DNA of 59,266 nt from an uncultured Desulfomonile sp. GTDB lineage: Bacteria > Desulfobacterota > Desulfomonilia > Desulfomonilales > Desulfomonilaceae. The translations under genes and the position numbers were made by a program. The notes beneath the pieces are model-generated. The model was not told the DNA's origin. It worked only from the letters and a program-made list of their open reading frames with translations, and ran no database searches. Location: contig CAITZA010000047.1 of NCBI GenBank assembly GCA_903896745.1, positions 1-59,266 on the forward strand, written 5' to 3'. This document shows, one piece after another, positions 53,706 to 59,266 of the stretch (position 1 is its first letter; the number at the start of each line of letters is the position of its first letter).

Positions 53706-55040
53706 TTAAGAGCCACTAACCGAAACAGGCTCACACAACAAACTACAGGCGCCAATGTTTCCAAAATACTGGAAGTCATTTCCTACTTCAATTAACTTGC
53801 CAAACAGGTCAATAACATTTCCAGCAATCGCTATACCCCTCACAGGATGTTCAATCGTCCCATTGGAAATCCTGAATCCGGACGCTCCAACTGAAAAATC
53901 GCCGCTAACAGGATTCGCAGTATGAAGACCCATGACTTCTGTAATCAACAAGCCGTTTGACATGACTTTCATCATTTGATCCAGGGTCAATTTGCCGGGC
54001 TCGATGAAAAAATTAGTAATTCCGCTAGTCGGCGGGGACTCAAAACCGGCTCGTCGACTGTTACCCGTAGAAGGTTGTGAGAACTTGGCTCCATAATACC
54101 GATCATAAAGCCACGACCTGACTTCTCCACCTTCTACAACAACCGTTTTCTGGGCAGGCGCCCCCTCTCCATCGAATCCAAAAGCAAGCTCGCCTCTCTC
54201 ATCCATACCGTCATCAATAATTCCAAGCTTTTCCGAAAAAAGTCTGGCTCCCCTGGTTATCAGGGGCGAAGCGGTTTTTTTGAAATGATTTTCCGCCACG
54301 AAAGAATTTGAGATAACCCCCAAGAAACCGGCTGCAGTCGTGTTTTCTAATATTACCGGCATCCTGTCTGATTTGATGGGGACGCCTCCGAGAGCTCCTA
54401 TGGCGCGTCTTGCCGCCTTTCTGGCTATCTGGCGAGGATCAATCCCAAGAGGGTCCCTATTCTGATCATACCAATATGAAGTTTCCTGCTCCCCGGATTC
54501 CTCTGCCATTAACTCCACCCATGCAGAACAAATTCCGGATTGACCCGAAATGTCAAGTCCGAAAGAATTTGCCATACGGACATGTGTGATGGAATCCACA
54601 TAACCGCTCGTCCTGGCGATCGAAATTCTTTTATCAAAAGCATAGGCTTCATTTTCAATGATCCTTGCGATCTCAATCTTGTCTCTTTCCGGCATAACAA
54701 GCAGGTGATCTTTCAGGAGGCCCGGCTTGAGTTCATAGTCGCTATAAGGTTTTGTGAAGCTTGCCGAATCGTCACGAGGCATCACAGTGGCTATATCTAG
54801 CGCATCAATTATTGTCTTTTCTATATTTTGAATTTCAGAAGAGGACGAAAAGGAAAAACCCGGTCGATAGTCCTTTATGACTCTAACAGCCATTCCCTTC
54901 AAATTGGATCTCTGGAGGGAATCAACTACGGAGCCTTTTACCTCAACCCTGAAACTTTGAGACGTGGTCAAGAAAATCTCCCAAGAATCTACTCGTTGTT
55001 TTGATATAAATGTCTTTGCATAATCCATGATGTCAGGCAT
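53706..55040 (-). CDS. pmbA: PmbA/TldE subunit of the TldD/E metalloprotease
   Basis: About 444 residues. It lacks the HExxxH zinc motif of TldD, so it is the TldE/PmbA partner, which together with TldD processes peptides such as microcins and antitoxins. SFRVEVKGSVVDSLQRSNLKGMAVRVI at the N-terminus and the C-terminal GLLITEVMGLHTANPVSGDFSVGASGFRI are family signatures. ATG 55040 with GAGAGG about eight bases upstream is preferred over the TTG at 55058. tldD is not in the window. Confidence 0.92.
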   Translation of the reverse strand: MPDIMDYAKTFISKQRVDSWEIFLTTSQSFRVEVKGSVVDSLQRSNLKGMAVRVIKDYRPGFSFSSSSEIQNIEKTIIDALDIATVMPRDDSASFTKPYSDYELKPGLLKDHLLVMPERDKIEIARIIENEAYAFDKRISIARTSGYVDSITHVRMANSFGLDISGQSGICSAWVELMAEESGEQETSYWYDQNRDPLGIDPRQIARKAARRAIGALGGVPIKSDRMPVILENTTAAGFLGVISNSFVAENHFKKTASPLITRGARLFSEKLGIIDDGMDERGELAFGFDGEGAPAQKTVVVEGGEVRSWLYDRYYGAKFSQPSTGNSRRAGFESPPTSGITNFFIEPGKLTLDQMMKVMSNGLLITEVMGLHTANPVSGDFSVGASGFRISNGTIEHPVRGIAIAGNVIDLFGKLIEVGNDFQYFGNIGACSLLCEPVSVSGS

Positions 55041-55165
55041 TGTCGATTCCTCTCTCAAGTCCGGGTATCAAATTTTGGTTGTTCGCCATTACTATTAATT
55101 CATATCTCCAGGATCATCAACAGGATTGAAAACCCCTGTATTGAAAAATTTGTTCAGGGACAATC

Positions 55166-55194
55166 TTGACAGAAAAAGGATTCTCCTTTAATAT
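55166..55194 (+). promoter_or_regulatory. Strong promoter ahead of a leader RNA
   Basis: TTGACA (55166-55171), 17 bases, TAATAT (55189-55194). Both boxes are near perfect, so transcription should start at about 55201. Confidence 0.7.
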
Positions 55195-55210
55195 CGATAC
55201 AGAGGCAAAA

Positions 55211-55279
55211 ATGGTCAGCCAGTGCGAATCATCCTATTATTTTTATTTTAGCAACAGGATAGAGGCGCGTCTTCGCTGA
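55211..55279 (+). CDS. Possible aromatic-rich leader peptide
   Basis: A 22-residue frame, MVSQCESSYYFYFSNRIEAR and two more, with AGAGG five bases before the ATG and only about ten bases after the predicted transcription start. It contains five aromatic codons in a row (Tyr-Tyr-Phe-Tyr-Phe). A leader peptide sensing aromatic aminoacyl-tRNA would look like this, but AT-rich DNA also produces such codons by chance. Confidence 0.3.
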   Translation: MVSQCESSYYFYFSNRIEARLR

Positions 55280-55307
55280 CTGTAACTATATCATATTATT
55301 ACAAAAA

Positions 55308-55332
55308 GCGGAGCGCAAACTCCGCTTTTTTT
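55308..55332 (+). terminator. Intrinsic terminator between leader and GNAT fusion gene
   Basis: GCGGAG pairs with CTCCGC around CGCAAA, followed by seven T. The stem extends as A-T pairs (AAAA with TTTT). On the minus strand the preceding A run would likewise give a T run, so it may work both ways. Confidence 0.85.
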
Positions 55333-55384
55333 GTTTTATGAAATGAGGTTCCCGGTTTTGCCTGGAACCATTTGAGGATTCAAC

Positions 55385-56962
55385 ATGAATGAACCAGCCA
55401 TAGACATTCTTGAACCAGCCCGAAAAAGATTGGGATTATCCGAAAAACTAAGTCTGATAAACTTGATTAGCGATGGCTTGCGTCATGATTCAGACAGTTC
55501 GCCTGTTTTTTCGGACCTTTTTCGTGAACTGGAAACTCTGGTCCATATCACAGTTTCCGGGGCCAAGGTTGATCGCCTCGAGGCTGATTACTCCAGAAAA
55601 GGTTTCAAGCACCTGGAGATCAATGCTGAGACTGGGGAGAATCTTGCACGATTAAATATGCTGTATCTAAAAAAACCCTTGCCCTGCTACTACCTGGTTT
55701 ATGTTGAAGTCGCGTCACCATTCCGCAAGAAAGGATTGGGAAATCTTATCCTCAAGGAATTTAGGGACTTTCTTCTGGAAAAATCTGCCGTCGGGGTTTT
55801 GGACAACATAATTCCGAAAGATGACCCAACTTTTGATATTTACCTCAAACTTGACTGGAAACCTTTGTGCGACATAACTGGTTATTTTGAAAATGGCCAT
55901 TCAGAAACTTACATGGTCTATTTACCACCGGCGTTTGCTGGAAAAGATGTTAAGGATTCGCTCGTCAAACTGGTACATCATCTTGTGAGAAAACGGCCTG
56001 CGATTGATATGCGTGACAACGAACTCATGGTGCAGCGCACTATCGAGGAATTCAAGGATCTTTATTCAGCTCTTCTGATGTATTTCGAAGATCAGATAAT
56101 TGAAGGAAACACCGATTCAGTTATGCGTTTCATGTTCACCAGGTTTGTCACAAAATTACTCGGGTTTCGCAGGAGAATTTCCAAATTGCTCGGTTACACC
56201 GGTGGTGAGTCCATGGAACAGATCCCGCTCCATCCGGAGATTCGCAACATCATGGCTCAATCTTACGCTCCGAGGGAATTCAGAAGTAAACTGACTTTCA
56301 TCACTGGAGACAAGGAACTCTGGTTGATTTTACCTGAAGCCCTGAAAAATCATCCGGCAAGGTTCATTGAAGCTCTAAACAATTATCAGAGACCGTCATT
56401 GGCTTCCTGGTTGGTTGCAAATGGAAAGTCCTCGGCTTCAGATTTGACTCTTGGCGATCTGATAGATTTGGGGTTTGATCCCACCCGTCTCAAGGAATTG
56501 TCGCTCGACGGACAGGAATACATATTTGAACGCATACAGGGGCAAATGGTCGAGAACACCGACCTTAAAATGGAACTTCTGGAACTGGCCGAACGAAAAA
56601 TGAGTTCTCTTAAAATAAAAAATACGAATGTGAGGATAAACAAACCGCTATTGGTGATCAAAGATAGAGGCAATGGGTACATCCTGCGGAAAAAGGTCGA
56701 AGGCATTCATTGGGAAGAAGCTGTCGAGCAATTACAAACATCTCCAGAATTGAAGGAACTCAATTCGGGCATGCGCCTTGACCGAATGATCAAGAAACTG
56801 ACCACCAAGACCTTTGAAAAAATCCAGAGCATGGTTGGCAAAGACATAGGGCAGGTCATAGACCCGGCGGGTTTCTTCGTTTCCTGGGATATAGCGGGTA
56901 ACAGGCCCAGGCTTGTTGTAGACATGGGTGGAGTCTATTTTGAAAATATGTGGATATCGTAA
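55385..56962 (+). CDS. GNAT-fold protein with large unknown C-terminal region
   Basis: A 525-residue protein. At about residues 90-175 there is a GNAT acetyltransferase-like core: YYLVYVEVASPFRKKGLGNLIL carries the acetyl-CoA pyrophosphate loop (R-K-K-G-L-G), followed by KEFRDFLLEKSA. About 60 residues precede it. The remaining 350 residues are mostly helical and charged, contain LTLGDLIDLGFDP, DRMIKKLTTKTFEKIQSMVGKD and end in VDMGGVYFENMWIS, and belong to no family I recognise. TTGAGGATT lies before the ATG. It sits downstream of a promoter-leader-terminator unit, so its expression may be attenuated. A terminator of the opposite gene follows directly. Confidence 0.75.
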   Translation: MNEPAIDILEPARKRLGLSEKLSLINLISDGLRHDSDSSPVFSDLFRELETLVHITVSGAKVDRLEADYSRKGFKHLEINAETGENLARLNMLYLKKPLPCYYLVYVEVASPFRKKGLGNLILKEFRDFLLEKSAVGVLDNIIPKDDPTFDIYLKLDWKPLCDITGYFENGHSETYMVYLPPAFAGKDVKDSLVKLVHHLVRKRPAIDMRDNELMVQRTIEEFKDLYSALLMYFEDQIIEGNTDSVMRFMFTRFVTKLLGFRRRISKLLGYTGGESMEQIPLHPEIRNIMAQSYAPREFRSKLTFITGDKELWLILPEALKNHPARFIEALNNYQRPSLASWLVANGKSSASDLTLGDLIDLGFDPTRLKELSLDGQEYIFERIQGQMVENTDLKMELLELAERKMSSLKIKNTNVRINKPLLVIKDRGNGYILRKKVEGIHWEEAVEQLQTSPELKELNSGMRLDRMIKKLTTKTFEKIQSMVGKDIGQVIDPAGFFVSWDIAGNRPRLVVDMGGVYFENMWIS

Positions 56963-56970
56963 CCATCCAT

Positions 56971-57000
56971 AAAAAAAAAGCCCGACCCATTAGTCGGACT
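56971..57000 (-). terminator. Intrinsic terminator of outer-membrane protein 2
   Basis: On the minus strand AGTCCGAC pairs with GTCGGGCT (one G-T pair) followed by nine T. A further segment at 57023-57030 (GCCCGACC on the minus strand) could pair with GGTCGGGC instead and would disrupt the terminator stem. Its 3' arm closely resembles that of the terminator of the paralogous gene at 29.6 kb. Confidence 0.8.
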
Positions 57001-57086
57001 TTGGAGGGTATTAAAATTTTCAGGTCGGGCAAATAATCGGGGGAGGTTTGGGGGCTAAAACCGGCTCATTCCTGTTGAATCAACTT

Positions 57087-58085
57087 CTAAAACATGAACC
57101 CGACTTGAACGAAAGCGCCATCGAGTGTAGTGTTAAGCGCATCGTGTTTGATATCTTTCTGAAAGTATGAATATTTGTAGCCACCTTTAACAAAACCGAA
57201 CCGGCCTGATTTTATCGGTATCATATAGTTGAGCGCTGTCTCCGCATCAAATCCGAAACTGTCGCTCAAAAAAGCTATGTCAGCCTTGCAACTCAGAGCC
57301 AAAGTGTTACCACGCCAATTCTTCAAAGCTTTCTCAAACTCCAGACCTACCACCGCAAGGTTTCGTGAATCATCCCATGTCAGCGCGTTCGTGGCCCCGG
57401 CAACGCTTCCTACCGTTATCTTGTCCTGAATATACATCCACTCAGCAAACAGATTCGTCCTGCTACTGGGATTATTTATCAAGTTAAACCCTACACCTGC
57501 GCGATGTTCAAAACGTTCCCACCTCGAGAATATAGGCGTCTGTGAGGCAAATAACTGTCCCGCAAAAGTGAACTGACTGGTGTTGTTTCCAGAAGCGTCC
57601 ATTTTTATAGGAGTAAAAGAATACCTTAGCGAAAACTTTGGACGCAACTGATACGCTGCTTCAACAGACCACACGATATTACCGGATTTCCTAAAACCTA
57701 GGTTGTCATTGAAATCTGCCGGACTTCCGGTAAAAGCCGCGCCAGCCAGACCGCGTCGAGCTTCTCCATGAACTCTGGCAAATAATACTTTGGGTCCGGC
57801 AACGAACTGTCCCTGAGCAGGAACCGGTAAAAGGTTATCCTGCGCCCAATTCATCGGATTAAATCTCGACATACCGTCGAGTCCCCCCATGATTGAAGGC
57901 TTGACTTTTGTTGTAATTGGCTCCGCCGGCTTCACTTTCGATATCGCCTTATAACCCGAAGACGCATCCATGGAAGCCGCCATCTGATCATAGCTCATCA
58001 TGGCAGACTCCGCCAAGGCAAGCGATGCGGACCAAGCTACAATAAACGTCCACACAAACAACAACTTTGCACATTTTCTTAACAT
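57087..58085 (-). CDS. Outer-membrane beta-barrel-type protein, paralogue 2
   Basis: A 332-residue exported protein. Signal peptide MLRKCAKLLFVWTFIVAWSASLALA. After a linker of about 75 residues, a repeat of short amphipathic strands begins (GPKVLFARVHGEA, YQLRPKFSLRYSF, RAGVGFNL, LFAEWMYI) and ends with GAFVQVGFMF, the terminal Phe of outer-membrane barrels. The order and the ends match the protein at 29.8-30.9 kb, so the two are paralogues 27 kb apart. GGGAGG lies before ATG 58085; the longer frame to 58175 has no support. A porin-like role is inferred. Confidence 0.8.
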   Translation of the reverse strand: MLRKCAKLLFVWTFIVAWSASLALAESAMMSYDQMAASMDASSGYKAISKVKPAEPITTKVKPSIMGGLDGMSRFNPMNWAQDNLLPVPAQGQFVAGPKVLFARVHGEARRGLAGAAFTGSPADFNDNLGFRKSGNIVWSVEAAYQLRPKFSLRYSFTPIKMDASGNNTSQFTFAGQLFASQTPIFSRWERFEHRAGVGFNLINNPSSRTNLFAEWMYIQDKITVGSVAGATNALTWDDSRNLAVVGLEFEKALKNWRGNTLALSCKADIAFLSDSFGFDAETALNYMIPIKSGRFGFVKGGYKYSYFQKDIKHDALNTTLDGAFVQVGFMF

Positions 58086-58544
58086 AACACCCTCCCTCAG
58101 GGTTCTAATGTGTTGCAAGACGGAGATTAAACTGTTTTTATTTTTTGTCAATAAAAAAGTAAATATCAAAGGCATGTTATGCTAAAAAGCTAGAAAATAG
58201 TTTAAAAAGAAACATGGCCGATGTCGCTAGACTCCCTTAGAGAGCCGGTTTAAGCAATTATACGCGCCGCGTAGTCGCAGCAACAACTTTAGCATTTCAT
58301 TCCAACCAACAGTTATTACACGTCATAATTTTTTGGGCTAGATTGTAGGGAACCGTGGAGCGCCGAGCAATCTCTTGGGGAGAAAAGACGGGCAGGGTTT
58401 CACGAAGGACGGGTTACGGTATTCAGATACGCTTTTACAACAGATGGCCCCAGTCAGGTTGTGACATGACCAAAGCTACTGTAATAACACCGAAAAGTTA
58501 AACATTAACTTACGGGGAATTCGACTGGAAACCGGACTACAAAA
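58086..58544. other. Intergenic region upstream of outer-membrane protein 2
   Basis: 459 bases. The left end holds the outer-membrane gene's promoter. Between about 58335 and 58440 the plus strand is G-rich, with AGATTG (58340-58345) able to pair with CAATCT (58368-58373) and a short ACGCG-C-CGCGT palindrome near 58262. I recognise no RNA family or gene. Confidence 0.4.
58124..58151 (-). promoter_or_regulatory. Promoter of outer-membrane protein 2
   Basis: On the minus strand TTGACA (58146-58151), 16 bases, TAATCT (58124-58129), about 39 bases before the start codon. Confidence 0.6.
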
Positions 58545-59266
58545 TTACATCTGTCTGTAATAATTTGCGGGAAGAGATTTGTCCGACTTCGCAAAAATTG
58601 GGTACGACCTGTAACCCCATTTCTGCAAACGAAACTTTGCAGCGGTCCACAAGACTCCTAACCCGTAGATGACAGAGCGTTTGAAGTTGATCGAGGAGGC
58701 TTCGGGGAAATAACGGGTGGGGCATGAAATTTCTCCAACACTAAAATTGAAGAAGATAGCCTGTGCGATCATTTCATTATCGAAAAGGAAATCGTCTGAA
58801 TTTTCGTTAAGAGGTAGGGTTTCTAGACATTTTCTTGAAAAGGCTCTGTATCCGGAATGGAATTCAGACAGCTTGGAGCCGATGATAAAATTCTCCGCCA
58901 AAGTGAGAAATCTGTTGAAAATATATTTGTATAGCGGCATGCCGCCGGATCTGGCCTTGCCCCCAAGAATTCTCGAGCCCAACACTAGTTCGTATTCTTC
59001 GGATACGATCATAGCCGCCATGGCGGGGACCAGTTTGGGTGAATATTGATAGTCGGGATGCAGCATGACTATCACATCCGCTCCATATTTAAGGGCTTCA
59101 CGATAGCAAGTCTTTTGATTTCTTCCGTAACCGTAATTCCGATCGTGAAGAAACACCTTTATTCCAAGCTGTTTTGCCAATTCCACAGTGGCGTCGGAAG
59201 AAAAGTCATCAACCAGCAATATATCATCAACAACCTGGGCATCTAGTTCAGCAATTGTTTTCCTCA
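58545..59266 (-). CDS. Family-2 glycosyltransferase, 5' end cut by the window
   Basis: At least 240 residues, open at the right edge; the frame continues upstream of any internal start (KTIAELDAQVVDDILLVDDFSSD). The GT-A signature LLVDDFSSDATVELA, then DRNYGYGRNQKTCYREALKYGADVIVMLHPDYQYSP, LGSRILGGKA and EFHSGYRAFSR are typical of dolichol-phosphate-mannose-synthase-like enzymes that transfer sugar from a nucleotide donor to a lipid carrier. The DxD-like metal site is HPD. The substrate is unknown. It faces left and is separated from the outer-membrane gene by 459 bases. Confidence 0.85.
   Translation of the reverse strand, partial: RKTIAELDAQVVDDILLVDDFSSDATVELAKQLGIKVFLHDRNYGYGRNQKTCYREALKYGADVIVMLHPDYQYSPKLVPAMAAMIVSEEYELVLGSRILGGKARSGGMPLYKYIFNRFLTLAENFIIGSKLSEFHSGYRAFSRKCLETLPLNENSDDFLFDNEMIAQAIFFNFSVGEISCPTRYFPEASSINFKRSVIYGLGVLWTAAKFRLQKWGYRSYPIFAKSDKSLPANYYRQM

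Larger units (their letters stand above)
55201..55332 (+). ncRNA. Candidate small RNA or attenuator leader
   Basis: A 132-base unit with a near-consensus promoter immediately before and an intrinsic terminator at its end. GTCAGC at 55214-55219 can pair with GCTGAC at 55275-55280. It encloses a 22-codon reading frame (55211-55279). The GNAT fusion gene starts 53 bases after the terminator in the same direction, so readthrough would make it that gene's leader; complete termination would make it a separate small RNA. No known riboswitch class is recognised. Confidence 0.45.

Noticed and set aside
1-59266. tRNA, rRNA, CRISPR array, insertion sequence or integrase
   Set aside because: I scanned for the conserved T-loop, rRNA core segments, regularly spaced repeats and transposase motifs and saw none. 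This is a visual search and could miss a degenerate tRNA.

Overview
The window reads as chromosome of a Gram-negative, probably anaerobic bacterium, most likely a deltaproteobacterium (Desulfobacterota; Desulfomonile- or Syntrophus-like is my guess). The support is: an LptE lipoprotein and two beta-barrel-type outer-membrane proteins (outer membrane present); a two-gene 2-hydroxyacyl-CoA dehydratase/benzoyl-CoA-reductase-type pair, pyruvate phosphate dikinase, a RACo-like corrinoid-protein activator, a small two-cluster ferredoxin and a PerR-type regulator (anaerobic style). The genus is inference; no rRNA or tRNA gene was found to anchor it.

Layout. 1-3.1 kb: a tiny Tat-signal-only protein, a TIGR03960-type radical SAM protein, a ferredoxin and a YflT-like stress protein. 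3.2-6.3 kb (minus): perR-like gene with two palindromes, then two paralogous dehydratase subunits. 6.4-10.3 kb (minus): two large GT-C/YfhO-like membrane proteins. 10.9-19.5 kb: two long paralogous TPR-CHAT (caspase-like) proteins with signal peptides, pointing at each other and enclosing a six-helix HAMP class III nucleotidyl cyclase; this is the most unusual locus. 19.7-26.5 kb: nucleotide-sugar dehydrogenase, leuS-lptE, a broken GT-C pseudogene, mdh. 27-35 kb: miaB, glycerate kinase, outer-membrane protein 1, dacB, gltX, a metallo-beta-lactamase-fold hydrolase. 35-41 kb: DUF502 and AmpG-like membrane proteins, then an FtsX-type permease directly behind a dynamin-like GTPase. 41-48 kb: ppdK, RACo-like activator, queE, two secreted unknowns. 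48-53.7 kb: DUF2062, nth, trpS, a VTT/YqaA membrane protein, a carboxymuconolactone-decarboxylase-like protein, a catalytically altered crotonase homologue, a TPR protein. 53.7-59.3 kb: pmbA/tldE, a promoter-leader-terminator unit (candidate sRNA or attenuator with an aromatic-rich mini-ORF) in front of a GNAT fusion protein, outer-membrane protein 2 and a partial family-2 glycosyltransferase running off the right end.

Most of the window is housekeeping genes in short, often single-gene transcription units with recognisable hairpin terminators. The genes that deserve follow-up are the CHAT-cyclase-CHAT locus, the leader RNA/mini-ORF before the GNAT fusion gene, the GTPase-permease pair, the paired dehydratase subunits without an adjacent activase, and the in-frame-stop pseudogene downstream of lptE.
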